Source: Antilocapra americana
Lineage: Eukaryota; Chordata; Mammalia; Artiodactyla; Antilocapridae
NCBI GenBank assembly: GCA_007570785.1
Contig: ML661900.1
Span: 6,805,771 to 6,869,770 of the forward strand
DNA length: 64,000 bases
Reading direction: 5' to 3'
Positions within the stretch are counted from its first letter, which is position 1. The number at the start of each line of letters is the position of its first letter. A program made the position numbers and the translations under genes. Positions 46,606 to 59,314 of this stretch are shown one piece after another. The notes under the pieces were generated by a model. That model saw only the letters and a program-made list of their open reading frames with translations, made no database searches and was not told where the DNA came from.

Positions 46606-47766
46606 GGTATTGGTTGAATTTAAGTTACCAGTGCTGGGTATATTCATCAAAAGATATATTGGCATAATTATGTGGGTTTTTCAGACTATATTCTATTATT
46701 ACAATATATCAAATATGATTCTCTGTGCTCTACAGTAAATCCTTGTTGCTTATCTATTTTATATACAGTAGCTTGTGGCTATTAACCTCATTTGTCCCTC
46801 TGGAACAGCTGTCTGGTCCTAACTTGTCCCTCTCTCCTTTGGTAAGTAAAAGTGTGTTTTCTATGTCAGCATCTTTTTCTGTTTAGTATGTAGATTCATT
46901 TGTATTATTTTTAGATTCCCCATATAAGTGATATCATATAGTATTTGTATTTCTCTGTTTGACTCACTTCACTAAGAATAATATTCTTTAGGTCTACCCA
47001 GGTTGTTGCAAATGGCAGTAATTCAGTCTTTTCATGGCTGTGTAATATTCCATTATATATGTATGTATATGTGTATATGTATACCACATCTTCTTAAGCC
47101 AATATGTATGTACATGTTGATGGGCACTTGGTATCTTTCCACATCTTGGCTATTGTAAATGGGGTATCTGTGAACACTGGGGTGCATATATCTTTATGAA
47201 TTAGAGTTTTCATTTTTTCTGGATATATATATATATATGTTTACAGGAGTGAGATTGCTGGATTATATGGTAGCTCTATTTTTAGTTGTTTAAGAAACCT
47301 CCATACTATTTTCTATAGTGATTGTACCTATTTACATTCTCACCAGTAGTGTAGGAGGATTCCATTTTCTCCAAACCCAAACCCTCTCCAGCATTTATTT
47401 TTGTAGACATTTTGACGACAGTTACTCTGATTGAGGTGAGTTGATACCTCATCATGGTTTTAATTTGCATTTCTTGAATAATTAGTGACATTGAACATTT
47501 TTTCGTGTGCCTGTTGGCCATTTGTATGACTTCTCTGGAAAAACGTCTATTTAGGTTTTCTCATTTATTGATTGCCTTTCCATTTTGTTTATGGTTGCTG
47601 TGCAAAAGTTTTTTGGTTTAATTAAATCTTATTTTTAAGTGTTTGCTTTTATTTCTTTGCCTTGGGAGACTGATCTTAGAAAATATTGCTATGATTTATG
47701 TTAGAGCATGCTTGTGTTCTCTTCTAGGAGTTCTATTGTACCCTGTTTGACATTTCAGTCTCTAAA

Positions 47767-48321
47767 TCATTTTGCACTTGTTTCTGTAGTATAATGGAGT
47801 GTTCCAGCTTCACTGATTTTCACGTAGCTGTCCAGCTTTCTCAACTCCAGTTGTTGAAGAGACTGTCTTTTCTCCATTGTACATTCATGCCTCCCTTGTC
47901 GAAAATTAATTGACCATAGGTGTGTGGGTTTATTTCTGGGCTCTCTGTTCTGTTCCATTAATTTATGTCTGTTTTTGTGCCAATACCACACTATTTTTAT
48001 TGCTATAGCTTTGTGGTATAGTTTGAAGTCTGGAAAGGTTATAATTCCAGTTTTGTTGTTTTTGCTCAGAAATGCTTTGGCTATTATGGACCTTTTGTGG
48101 TTCCATATAAATTTCAAAAGTGCTAGATCTAGTTCTGTGAAAAATGTCAAGGGTCCTTTGATAGAGATTGCATTAAATTGGTAAATTGCTTTGGGTGACA
48201 TGGCCATTTTAACAATATTAATTCTTCCACTCCAAGAGCATGAGCTATCTTTCCCTTTCTTTAAGTCATCTTGAGTTTCCTTTGTCGATATTTTATAATT
48301 TTCAGCATATAGCCCTTTCAC
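47767..48321 (-). pseudogene. L1 ORF2p C-terminal remnant
   Basis: The 184-residue frame contains strings typical of L1 ORF2p beyond the reverse transcriptase, such as [28 protein letters not shown] and [16 protein letters not shown]. It lacks the endonuclease and catalytic domains and ends at a premature stop. It is part of the surrounding L1 and not an independent gene. Confidence 0.93.
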
Positions 48322-48931
48322 CTCCTTGGTTAAGTTTATTCATGAATATTTTTTAACATGATTTTAAGTGAGGGTGTTTTTTCTTTACTTTCTCTTTCTG
48401 ATATTTATTTCATGATCAATATATAGAAATCAACAAATTTCTGTGTATTAATCCTGATGACTTGCTGAAGTTGTTCTCATGGTTTTTGTGTGGGGAATTT
48501 AGGGTTCTCTACATAGAATATTATGTTATCTGCAAATAGGGACAGTTTTTACCTCTTTCTCCTCCAATTTGGATAATTTTTATTTCTTTTTCTTATCTGG
48601 CTGTTGTGGCTAGGACTTTCAATACTGTGTTGAATGGAAGTGGTGAGAGTAGAAATCCTTGTCTTTTTGCTAAATTTAGTAGAAAGGCTCTCAGCTTTTC
48701 ACCACTGAGTATTTTGTTAGCTGTGGATCTGTCATAAAGAGCTCTAGCTATGTTGAGATATGTTCCCTCTATATTCCCTTTGGTGAGAGTGTTTTTTTTT
48801 CATCATGAATGGCTGTTGAATTTTGTCAAATGCTTTTTCTGTGCCTATTGAGAAATAAAGCTTTTGATCAGAGCACTTAGTCCATTGACATTTAAAGTGA
48901 CTATTGACAGGCATATACTTATTGCCATTTT

Positions 48932-49147
48932 GGGCTTTCCTGGTAGCTCAGCTGGTAAAGAATCTGCCTGCAAAGCAGGAGACCTGGGTTCAATCCCTGG
49001 GTTGAGAAAATTGCATGGAGGACACGGCAACCTACTCCAGTATTCTTGTCTGGAGAACTGCCATGGACAGAGAAGCCTGGCGGGCTACTGTCCATGGAGT
49101 TACAGAGAGTCAGACACAACTGAGTGACTAAGCGCAGTACAGTACAC
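48932..49147 (+). mobile_element. Bov-tA SINE nested in L1
   Basis: Full-length SINE flanked by the 9-base duplication tgccatttt (48923-48931 and 49148-49156). Confidence 0.95.
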
Positions 49148-49334
49148 TGCCATTTTAATCTGTTTTTCAGTTGTTTTTGTAGTTCTTTGTTCATTTCTTC
49201 TTTTTGTTTTCCCTTTTTGTGTTTTGATGGTTTTCTTTTGTACTATGCTTTATTTCCTTTCTTCTTGGTTTTTGTGACTCTATTGTATATTTCTCATCTG
49301 TGGTTAGCATGGAGTTCAAGGATGTTGCCCCATA

Positions 49335-49530
49335 ACTATATTTATTTATTTGGCTGAGCTGGGTCTTCATTGCAGCACACAGGATCTTTCTTTAGTTGAG
49401 GCATGGGGGATCTTTAGTTAGACATGTGAGATCTAGTTCTCTGACTAGCGATCAAAACTGGGCCCCCTGCTTTGGGAGCATGAAGTCTTAGCTATTGGAC
49501 CACCAGGTCCAGTACCTAAGAAGTCCCTAG
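49335..49530 (-). mobile_element. CHR-type SINE nested in L1
   Basis: Reversed CHR sequence from tttggctgagctgggtcttc to ccaccaggtccagtacctaa. It is more diverged than the other copies. Confidence 0.8.
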
Positions 49531-50060
49531 ATGTATTTTTTGATGTGTTTGTGGAGGCAGGTGAGCTCCATGTGTTCCTACTCCACCATCTTCATCCTCC
49601 TCCATTGGCATAATTATGTTTTACTCATGACTGGTTTTCCTTTATTTTAATGATTTCCAATCATTGTTTAAGTTGCAGTCATTTTCATTACCATTCTTTT
49701 GCTATTTTAACAATAAAATAACTTGTTAAAGTATTAATGGGTTGGTTAAGTAAGAGTGCCCACTCCCCACACTGAAAACTAGAAACTATCTTTTAACAGA
49801 TCAGTGCCTACTGCTTATTTATTGACAACATAAATGTGGCCCTGAGCTGAAACAGCACTCGGTGCTTGGATGTTTAACTTTTCAGCAATCATGTGCCAAA
49901 AAATGACTCAGTTCTCCCATGACTTGTCTCTGTTCAAATTGCTACAAAACTCTTGCACAATGTATGGTAACATCATTAGTCCTTGGCTTGCTGTATACCT
50001 GATTGTAAACACAAACACATACCCCTTGGAATCTCATATTCCTCCAGATGGCATGAGCTA

Positions 50061-50281
50061 AGTTTTTGTTTGTTTTTTATTGTTTTTAATCTTTTGGCTG
50101 CGCTGGGTCTTTGTTGCACACAGGCTTTCTCTGGTTGCAGCCCAGGGGCTTCTCCAGTTGCACTGCCAGGCTTAGTTGCCCCATGGCATGTGGAATCTTA
50201 GTTCTTTGACCAGGGATTGAACCCAGGTCCCTTGCATTAGGAGGCAGATTCTTAACCCCTGGACTACCAGGGAAGTCCTGA
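50061..50281 (-). mobile_element. CHR-type SINE
   Basis: Reversed CHR copy (ttttggctgcgctgggtctt to actaccagggaagtcc). The 9-base duplication catgagcta flanks it (50052-50060 and 50282-50290). Confidence 0.95.
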
Positions 50282-50291
50282 CATGAGCTAT

Positions 50292-51145
50292 GTTTGCATT
50301 GACTGTTTAGATTATCATCAAAATGAAAACACAACTTATCATAGGATTTGTGGATTTTAAGAAAATATTAGGGACTTCAGAGGCCCTTGGCCTCTAAGTC
50401 AATAAACACTGGTTGAGTTGCTACCTCAGTTTACTTCATTTCATTCTTATTTAAAAAATCCTATGAGTGTTAACACAGTTTCACAGATGAGGTATGGTGA
50501 GGTTAAGGAATTTTGCCAGTGTCATGTAGGCAGTGAGAAAAAAACCAGGATTCCTTCCCAGGTCCATCTGTGTCCAAAGCCTCTCTCCTCGAGAGCTTTC
50601 AATACCCCAACCCCAGAAAGTCTGTTCAGAATCCTCAGGGTACTACATGGGAGTACTTACTGAGCAGACAGGGCCTCATATTTATCCTTTTTACAGCTTC
50701 TTGAGGAATCTCAAGGCAAAGATGACCACCATGAGATGAGCTAGCACAGTAACATTTTGCAGGGCAAAAGTCTCCGTTTTAATGAGAACTCATTTGCCTC
50801 CCACCTGATTTCTCTCCAAATCAGCTCCAAAGCCATTCAGGCCTGATCTGAAGATTTTAGGCTGCAACTGAAGCCAATGCTAAGATGTATTATTGGGTGA
50901 GAATTGCTAACGGTGGAAGGCCTGGCAGTTTGCCCATTCATTCATTTGTTCATTCAATCATTGCACAGAATACTCAGCTACCCTTCTAGGAATTCTATCA
51001 GTATAAAAAAGGAACTCACAATCCTTATCTTCTCATTTATACAACCAGAACTTTACTCCTATCTCTCAAACCACTGAACACGATTGCCTCCTTCTTTACA
51101 TAGAGGGCATGGGTTTCTGTAAAGTGGGGAAAAAGCATTGACTAA
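50292..51145. other. Anonymous DNA
   Basis: No gene or clear repeat is visible. A cattcatt-rich stretch lies at about 50935-50962. Confidence 0.35.
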
Positions 51146-51148
51146 CTT

Positions 51149-51737
51149 TGGGCTCCAAAATCACTGCAGATGGTGATTGCAGCCATGAAATTAAAAGACG
51201 CTCCTTGAAAGAAAAACTATGATCAACCTAGACAGCATATTAAAAAGCAGAGACATTACTTTGCCAACTAAGGTCTGTCTAGTCAAAGCTATGGTTTTTT
51301 TCAGTAGTCATGTTTGGATGAAAGAGTTGGATTATAAAGAAAGCTGAGCACTGAAGAATTGATGGTTTTGAACTGTGGTGTTGGAGAAGACTCTTGAGAG
51401 TCCCTTGGACTGCAAGAAGATCCAACCAGTCCACCCTAAAGGAAATCAGTTCTGAATTTTCATTGGAAGGACTGATGCTGAAGCTGAAACTCCCAATACT
51501 TTGGCCACTTGATGTGAGGAACTGACTCATTTGAAAAGTCTCTGATGCTGGGAAAGATTGAAGGCAGGAGGAGAAGAGGATGACAGAGGATGAGATGGTC
51601 AGATGGCATCACCAACTCAATGGGCATGAGTTTGAGTAAACTCCTGGAGTTGGTGATGGACAGGGAGCCCTGGCATGCTGCAGTCCATGGGGTTGCAAAG
51701 AGTTGGACGTGATTGAGTGACTGAACTGACCTGAATT
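51149..51737 (+). mobile_element. BovB 3' part
   Basis: It starts ttgggctccaaaatcactgc, at the T-run discussed for the other copies, and ends with gagtgactgaactgacctga. Several small deletions occur, so no long frame remains. Confidence 0.94.
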
Positions 51738-51857
51738 TTGGCATCAGATATTTTGGGTGGAATCCCTATTTCTGTTGCTAAAAGCTCTGTGTCATTGGGC
51801 AAACCACTTCTATCCTCTGAGCTCATGTTTCTCATCTTTAGAATGAGAAGTATATGC

Positions 51858-52074
51858 ATGTTCAGTCACTTAGTCATGTCTGACTCTTTGAGACTCCATG
51901 GACAATAGCCCACCAGGCTCCTCTGTTCATGGAGTTTTCCAGGTAAAAATACTGGAGTGGGTTGCCATTTCCTACTCCAAGGGATCTTTCTGACCCAGGG
52001 TTCAAACCTGAACCCCCTGTATCTCCTACATTGGCAGGAAGATTCTTTACCACTGAGCCCCACCTGGGAAGCTC
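51858..52074 (-). mobile_element. Bov-tA SINE
   Basis: Reversed full-length SINE from gttcagtcacttagtcatgt to the head gccccacctgggaagc. Confidence 0.94.
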
Positions 52075-52079
52075 TAAGA

Positions 52080-53620
52080 TGAGAATGTTTGGTGAGAATC
52101 CACAGGTTTACTATGAGAGGTCCATGAGACCATGTATATGATAACATTAGGGACTTTGAAGCAAAGCCCATTGAACAAAGCCTGTTGATTTTCAACAACA
52201 AATCTGGTTATTATTCATTATGTCCCCAAATACTTAAAGAGTACCTAGTAAGTGCCAAGATCTATGTTTTCACTGGAAATACCAAGATTAGACAGGATCC
52301 CTGATCTTAATGAACTTACTGTCTAGTAAAGGAGGCTGGCATTTCAAAAAAAAAAAGTCAGGGTATAATAAGATCATATATACTATTGCAGAACTGTGTG
52401 TGCAGTGAAAGGAGGCCCTGATCAAAGTGGCGGGAGTGAGGCCATTGTGTAGAATAGAGACGTGAGCTTATTTAGCAAATGAACACAGCAGCCTGGTGTG
52501 CTGGGGAAGGAGGTCAATAAGATGGGGCAGCCCACGAGGCAGGACTGCCTAGGCAGAGAGAACCAAGGTCCCAGCCTTGCTTGACTTTAGTTGTGCCGTG
52601 ATTAGATACAGTTGCAAGGCCCACCCATACATTTCCTTTCTACCCAGAATTGGAGAAATTAGCTACTTTGTGCTCATTTGTAATCCGCTTTGAGGATGAT
52701 AGACGTCAGACATGGTCTTCTCTGCACGACTGGCTTTTCCTGCTGTTTTTGCATTTGGGTGGCAGGCAGGGCCAGCTCTGGGACCATAGGGGCACCTTGG
52801 CATAGTATTTCTCCTTGCTCTCCTGGAGAGGCTTCCTTTCCCTTCAGCAGGCCCTGTGTTTCCTTTAAACAGAACGCTGGCCGCTGTATTGTCACTCTTT
52901 TGATGACTTTCTTAGGTCCCCAGAGCTGGACCACAGTTGGCCAAATTCACTATAAACAGTAGATTTTTACCCCTACAGTTCTTTAGGAAAAAAGTAACAT
53001 TGCCATTCCCTCTGCTAAAGTCTGTGCCTGGAGCGCTGAATGCATTAGTCTGTCTGTTTGTCTGATTGGACTGGACAGAATATTTGGCATTTTTCGTCTT
53101 CAACCCCCATCGTCATTATCGCCTTGTGACTTGTGTGAAGAACACGGTTCCTATTACATTATTCTACAAATTCAATCAACCGATGACTCAGGCAGCATTG
53201 ATATCCTCTGAGTGACATTTTCAACAAATGCTCCCGACTATGTGGCTGGGATGGCATTATCCACAGAGCTAATGAAGTGCTGCTGGAGCCTGTTTTATTC
53301 TCAGTCCACTGCCTTAAACCCTGAGGAACAATTAAGTACCTGTGTACTGGAGACGATGAGAAGAGAATGTGAGAATCATAAGCTCTGTGAGCCCTTTTGA
53401 TTTGATTTGACTTCAGCATGATCTCACAGCCCACGTTATAGCCAAAGGCCCTTCTTACAAATAACTTCCCCAGTTGGAATTTGAAAATGTCTGGGTAGTT
53501 CCTCCCATGGTCCAGCTCAGAGGTTTCCCAAAAGGGAAGACCACAATCCATTGGCATACTGGAAAAGATGTTAGAACTCATATATTTATTTAATTTATGA
53601 AAAAGAATAAACAGGAGCTT
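52080..53620. other. Anonymous DNA, candidate noncoding element
   Basis: 1.5 kb without transposons. The part at 53100-53450 is of even composition and repeat-free, as conserved noncoding elements often are. Frames at 52674-52962 on both strands and 53159-53581 lack motifs. Function is unknown. Confidence 0.3.
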
Positions 53621-53626
53621 TGCTCA

Positions 53627-53836
53627 GGATTCCCAGGTGGTGCTAGTGGTAAAAGAACCTGCCTGCCAATGCAGGAGATGTGGGTTCAATCCCTGGGTCA
53701 GGAAGATCCCCCGGAGAAGGGCATGACAACCCATTCCAGTATTCTTGCCCGGAGAATTCCATGGACAGAGGAGCCTTGCAGGCTACAGTCCACGGGGTTA
53801 TAGAGAGTCGGACATGGCTGAGCGACTAACACTTTA
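53627..53836 (+). mobile_element. Bov-tA SINE
   Basis: Full-length copy with head gattcccaggtggtgctagt and tail gtcggacatggctgagcgac. Confidence 0.94.
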
Positions 53837-54015
53837 CCCTAGGCAGGAAAGAAATTAGTGCTGCCCTCAGCTGGTCTGGGTGTAGATGGTCAGGACGCCC
53901 TGCGGGAATGGTGGGGCTTGCACAGCACTGGTGCTTTCTTCCAGCATCTTGGTGTTCTCTTGCAATCTTTGTGAGCTTGGTTAAGTGAGCAAGGATCTTA
54001 AAAGACTTCTGCTTG

Positions 54016-54210
54016 TAGAGAACAAGTTAGTGGTTACCACTGGGGAAGGGGCAAGATAAGGATGGGGGAATGAGAGGTACAAACTACTGGATGTCAGATA
54101 GACTCAAGGGTGTATTGTACGTCATGGGGAATACAACCACGGGTTTGTATCACGTGTAAGTGGAAAGTAACTTCTGAACACTATAAAAGTAAACATAAAA
54201 AATTTAAAAA
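54016..54210 (+). mobile_element. L1 3' UTR fragment
   Basis: Segments gagaacaagttagtggttac, gaggtacaaactactggatg and tgtattgtacgtcatgggga follow the sense order of the L1 3' UTR. Confidence 0.75.
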
Positions 54211-54362
54211 GACTTCTCTTGTGAATCATATAATGAAGTTAATATTAGGTAACCGTGAAAGGTCAATGGCAGAGCTGATCACAAATGACACAAAACTGAC
54301 CCAAAACTTCAACACTATGAACAAAAGTGTCTGAAATATGGATTTTCTGGTGGCCCGAATTG

Positions 54363-54575
54363 GCTTCCCTAGTGGCTCAGATGGTAAAGAATCTGCCTTC
54401 AATGCAGGAGACCTGGGTTCTATTCCTGGGTTGAGAAGATATCCTGGAGGAGGGCATGACAACCCACTCCAGTATTCTTGTCTGGAGAATCCCATGGACA
54501 GAGGAGCCTGGTGGGCTACAGTCCACAGGGTCTCACAGAGTTGGACACGACTGAAGCAACTCAGCACACACACAT
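54363..54575 (+). mobile_element. Bov-tA SINE at the 5' edge of an MLT1 LTR
   Basis: Full-length SINE. The flanks ggcccgaattg (54352-54362) and gggctgaattg (54576-54586) are an 11-base duplication with two differences. Confidence 0.93.
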
Positions 54576-54577
54576 GG

Positions 54578-54965
54578 GCTGAATTGTATCTCCCCCTTGT
54601 CCCCCCTCATTCATATGTTGAACTCCTAATTCCCAGTACCTCAGAATGTGACCTTATTTGGAGACAGGATCTTTACAGAGGTAATGAAGCTACAGTGAGG
54701 CCATTAGGGTGGGTCCTAATTCAAAATGACCACTGGCCTCATGAGAGAAAAACTGGACACAGAGACATACATAGAGGGGAGACCATGTGAAGACGCAGGG
54801 AGAAGCTGACCATCTCCCAGCCGAGGAGAGAGGCCTGGAATAAATCCTTCCTTCTCAGCCCTGAGAAGGAACCCACCCTGCTATCATCTTAACCAATCTC
54901 GGATTCTAGTCTTGAGAACTGGGTGGAAGTAAATGTCTATTGTTTAAGCCGCCTGAGGTAGGAGA
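54578..54965 (+). mobile_element. MLT1-type LTR (ERVL-MaLR)
   Basis: The order tcatatgttgaactcctaat, gtgaccttatttggagacag, ccatgtgaagacgcagggag and ctattgtttaagccgcctga follows the MLT1 LTR. An AATAAA signal is at about 54838. It is a solo LTR with no internal sequence. Confidence 0.85.
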
Positions 54966-55159
54966 CAGATGGGCCCCAGGTAGGCATTTACAGCGGGCCT
55001 CCTGTTCACACCTCCGGGGGTGAGATGAAGATGAGCTCTGCGCCAGCCAGTCATCACACGCCCCTGTTTACTTCTCCTGAAGCAAGAGATAAACAGGCTC
55101 TCAGACTCCATATTTAAGGCCAGACTCCTGTCTATATTTCAAGACATACGCTTTGATAT

Positions 55160-55362
55160 AAGGGGCTTCCCGGGTGGCACTAAGTGGTAAAGAAACCACC
55201 CGCCAATGCAGGAGACTAAGATACACGGGTCTGATCCCGGGGTGGGGAAGAGCCCCTGGAGGAGGGCCTGGCAACCCACTCCAGAGCTCTTATCTGAGCA
55301 TCCTGGCAGGCTACAGTCCATGGGGTAGCAAAGAGTCCAACAGGACTGAGCACACACACAGC
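55160..55362 (+). mobile_element. Bov-tA SINE
   Basis: It starts ggggcttcccgggtggcact and contains an internal deletion after ccactccagagctcttatct. It ends in a short CA tail. Confidence 0.92.
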
Positions 55363-55584
55363 AAATATTAAAATAGATTCACGTCCAGTCAAGATGAGGT
55401 AGTAGGTTTCAGCCATTACGTATTACACCCTGAAGTATTCATGATAATGTGAAGCCATTAAGACTGAATAGGCATTTGAAACTAAGCTGGGAACAAAGAG
55501 CGGCCACTATATGGCTGAACTCAGCACTGGGAGGTGGGATTGCCCTTTCTCAGGGAACCACAGAAATCTTTACAGGTGTCTAGC

Positions 55585-55792
55585 TTCCCACGTTGTGCAG
55601 TGGTAAAGAATCTGCCTGCCGATGCAGGAGATACAGAGATGTAGGTTCCATCCTTGGGTCAGGAAGGTCCCCTGGAGTAGGAAACGACAACCCACTCCAG
55701 TATTCTTACCTGGGAAATCCCACGGACGGAGGAGCCTGGCGAACTACAGTTCATGGAGTCAAAAAAGAGTCGGACACAACTGGAGTGACTGT
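55585..55792 (+). mobile_element. Bov-tA SINE
   Basis: Full-length SINE from ctagcttcccacgttgtgca to gagtcggacacaactggagt. It runs into the microsatellite at 55793. Confidence 0.93.
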
Positions 55793-55823
55793 ACACACAC
55801 ACACACACACACACACACCACGC

Positions 55824-55863
<40 letters not shown>
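55793..55863 (+). repeat. Interrupted CA microsatellite
   Basis: Two CA runs (about 13 and 19 units) are separated by ccacgcaa at about 55818-55825, and another ccacgcaa follows the second run at 55863-55870. The repeat array explains the histidine/threonine and valine/cysteine-rich open frames on both strands. Confidence 0.96.
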
Positions 55864-55865
<2 letters not shown>

Positions 55866-55871
55866 ACGCAA

Positions 55872-57605
55872 AGGTTCCTTGCCGCAGTGGGGTGTGCTGG
55901 TGTAGAGAATCAGTTCTCAACAGTGCCACCAAGTGGCAGAGAGAAGCAGCGGCAGCTATAATCCAGTCTGGCCTGGAGAAATGAAAGCTGAGAGGCACTG
56001 TCTACGGAGCATGGCAGCCCAGCACTTAGGACAGTGTGTATGCGGGGAGGATGCTTAAAAACGCTGATATTAGATAATGTTAGATAATACAAGACTTTGA
56101 GAAATTAATTGAAAAGTAAAGAGAAACAACGGTCTGTAATTCAGTTTTGTAGAGCAGGTCTAAGTGGTTATGAACAATGGAGAAAGAAGAAAAATCCATG
56201 CAGTTCTAATGTGTTGACTTTCATCTCTCTAGAAAACTCAGCTAACCAGAAACTCCCATTCCCTACGGTTCTGGATTGAAGATATTTTGTTTCCAGTTTT
56301 ATCTGTCAGGGAATGAAGTAAAACGATAGCATTTTTTATTTGAATTTAACTCAGATTCCATAAATCTCTGAAGGAGAAAATCTCTAACGATCTTGGACGT
56401 CTTATCTATACCTGTTAATATTTTTGTATTTACTCCTTGGGTTTCTCGTGGATGAGGAAGGATTTTGGAAATGGGATAATGAGAGAAGCATCCATCCCAT
56501 CAATTACTGACCAAATTATAATACATCAGTCCTCAGTCAATCGTCATTAGACAAAACTACAAATTTCAGTTCGAGTCTGGCCTAATAGTGCTCTGGTCTG
56601 ATAAGGAGTCACTGAAGAATGAGCAGTGAAGACGATGAAAACTAGGCATTTCTTCTTTGTTAACTATTTTCATCATTCATCATTGGTTTAGTATTTATCA
56701 AGTTTTGGAAATAAACCAAAATCTTAGATTTGGAAGGTTCCATAATGGTCTTTTATCCCACTGAGAATTTTCTGTGAAATCCTTGACTTTTTGTGACAGA
56801 AGGTCAATCGATGCTGGATATGCTAAAAAAATCCAGGAACATAAAACTCACTATTTTATGGGGCAGACCACCCACTGAATATTCAAAGTGTGAAGAGCTC
56901 TGGGAACAGCAGCGGGGCAACGCTTCAAGTTAGTTAGAAATACTGTATCTTGGGCCTCACCCCCGACTTGCTGGTTTAGAATTGTAATTTGACAAGACCC
57001 TCAGGAGTTTGCGTTCACTTACTGTTTGAGAAGTACTGGACTTCTCCATCACTGAATGCTTTGGAGTATTAGAAAATAATGTCTTACTAAGACCTGCTGT
57101 ACCAGCGCCTCCATGGACCAGTCCGCGCCTGCTCAGCCTTGTCTGGCCCCAGCCCTTGGCTTCCAGCCCCCTTTCCTGCAGCTCCTGCAGTTGTAAAGTC
57201 TTCCACATTGCTGCCGTTGCGGTCGCTTTGCCTTCTCACCCTAGAGTTGCCTCTGGCCTTCCTTGGGGTGAAAGCTGGGCTCTGGCACAGCCCTTGTCAT
57301 GCCCACCATGGTGGGCACTGGGGCAGCTCCAGTTCCCAAGTCTGATCTCACTGGACCCACAGGGGTTCTGGCTCTTGGTGTCCCTGAAGGGGCAGAGGAA
57401 AGCCACTCAGAAGCGTAAGGGTACTTATGCCATATGGGGAGAGAGAAGAGATAGGAAGGATCCAGAAGTTAACTTGCTACCTCCTCCTCCGGCACTGGAA
57501 CCACCTCTCCAGAACCGTCCTGTGGGACCAGCTATGTGTTTAGAAGTTGTGCGCAGCTTGGGAACACACTATCTTGTATTTGTTCTCCCTCCTTCCCTGC
57601 ATCAC
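55872..57605. other. Anonymous DNA
   Basis: No gene is supported. The plus-strand frame 57156-57638 (160 residues) overlaps another at 57139-57345 and a minus frame at 56957-57208. It sits in a C-rich tract, shows no motif, and runs into L1 sequence. Confidence 0.4.
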
Positions 57606-57611
57606 ATCTCT

Positions 57612-57862
57612 CGTTTAAAAAAAAATATTGAAGTTTAGTTGATTTATAATGTTGTGCTAATTTCTGCTATATACCAAAGTGACTCAGTTATATATATATA
57701 TATATACATATCCCTTTTCATATTTGTTTCTATTATGGTTTATCACAGGATAAACCATATAGGTCCCAGTGCTATACAGAAGGACCTTGTTGTTTATCTG
57801 CCCTACATATCATAGTTTGCATCTGCTAATCCCAAACTCACAGTCCTTCACATCTCTTTTCC
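57612..57862 (-). mobile_element. L1 3' end
   Basis: The reversed terminal part of a cetartiodactyl L1 is recognised from attgaagtttagttgattta through tatggtttatcacaggataa to gtttgcatctgctaatccca. It includes a TA microsatellite at about 57691-57706. Confidence 0.88.
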
Positions 57863-57864
57863 TT

Positions 57865-58970
57865 TGCTTTTTTTTTTTCCTCTGAGATGGCACCCCCAAA
57901 TGAAATAGTCAGAGCTAAGATTTGCCTTAAAACCAGGCTAAGACATCTGCTTTCTATGAGCTTCACTCACTGCTTCTAATTCTGCCATCTGCTCATCTGT
58001 GGGATGGTTGACATATCCTTACACCTTCATTCTACACATTCTAGAAGATGGCTGCCACATCCTCTGTCTTTTCAGCTCCTTAGAGATTCCTCAAAATGCG
58101 GTTTTGGGGTCTGGCACCATTGTCCTTTCTTTTAAAACTGGGGCTCCTAGAGGGTCCCTCCCAGCATAGTCAGTGTAGGACTGAGCTCCTGTGTGTGTGT
58201 GGGGGGGTCTTAATTTTTCACTTATAGTCCTTATGTCACCATGAACACGGCTGCCTGAGCTGAGCCTGTTCTGTGCGGGGTGGGGTGGCTATTGGGGTTG
58301 TGGTGATCTGACAGTGAAGTGAGCTTAGGGTAATTAAATTGCAATGAGCCAGCAAGATATGATCGGTCTCTTCTGTGTCAGCTTCTAAAGGAGGGCCAGG
58401 CCAATTTCTTACATCCCTTCAAAACACATTTGGGCTGACCCCAAGCCAGAATGTGGTGGGACAAAGTGTTCAAGTTACTTCCCTGGGGCTGTACCCACCT
58501 CAAGGCTGGGTCTTCATCTTCTACCATCCAGACAACCCAGAGCCAGAATTTGGAAAGCAGATTCCTGAGAAACATGAACAGTTCAACTTCATTTAGGTTT
58601 CAGCCTCAGGATAGAAATGTAAGAGGATGATCTAAAAATCAAGGAAACTGTTCTCAGGTCTTGTTTTTCTGGATGGGTGTTTTTAAAACCCATATTTCCT
58701 CTCCTACCCCCAACTTTTAGGAACGTTTATGATGTATCAGGTACTGCCCCAGTTTTATGGAGAACTTACGAGTAAGATACAGGACTGCCTCTGAGGTCTT
58801 GTAACAGCAGGGAAATCACATAACAAGATATAAGACACTATTAGGAGTATGTGTGAATACCAGATAAATTTAGATGAATTTAGGGGAGGGAAAGACTCTG
58901 GCTTGGAGCAACCTGAGGGGCTCCTTGGAAATTTCAGGGAAGAAAAGAACTTAAGATTTACTGTAGGACT
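57865..58970. other. Anonymous DNA
   Basis: The plus-strand frame 58375-58596 has a minus-strand counterpart and no recognised motif. A GT/G run lies at about 58191-58207. Confidence 0.35.
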
Positions 58971-58972
58971 CT

Positions 58973-59306
58973 GTGGTTCTTTTTCAAGCAGCACTTTTAT
59001 TTTATTATTATTTTTCATTATTTCTGGCTGTGCTGGGTTTTCACTGCTGTGCATGGGACTTCCCTAGCTGCGGTAAGCAGGGTCTGCTCTCTCGTCATGG
59101 TGCCTGCGCTTCGTGGTGCAGTAGGTTCTCTTGTTGCAGAGGCTCTCGGCACTCGAACCTCAATAGCTGTGGCTCGTGGGCTCAGTTGTGTGGTGCAGGG
59201 GCTTCAGTTGTTCTGAGGCATGTACAATCTTCCTGGACCAGGGATCGAACCTGTGCCCCTGGCATTGGCAGGCAGCTTCTTATCCTTTGAGCCACCAGGG
59301 AAGTCC
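58973..59306 (-). mobile_element. CHR-type SINE, full length
   Basis: Reversed CHR copy from the AT-rich tail (58985) to gagccaccagggaagtcc. The 8-base duplication aggactct flanks it (58965-58972 and 59307-59314). Confidence 0.95.
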
Positions 59307-59314
59307 AGGACTCT

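Larger units (their letters stand above)
46610..49620 (-). mobile_element. Old L1 LINE (3' UTR and ORF2 C-terminal part)
   Basis: The plus strand carries reversed L1 3' UTR (46680-47760, including tgtaatattccattatatat), then ORF2 read on the minus strand, and continues through the reverse transcriptase region to about 48900 and beyond. The longest remaining frame is 47767-48321. The element is interrupted by a Bov-tA SINE (48932) and a CHR SINE (49335). Several stops and shifts show it is inactive. Confidence 0.88.

Noticed and set aside
55593..55998. Frames rich in His-Thr or Val-Cys repeats on both strands
   Set aside because: They are translations of a SINE and a CA microsatellite.
57139..57638. 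Overlapping 68- and 160-residue plus-strand frames
   Set aside because: They arise in a C-rich tract, overlap each other in different phases, lack motifs and one runs into an L1 tail.
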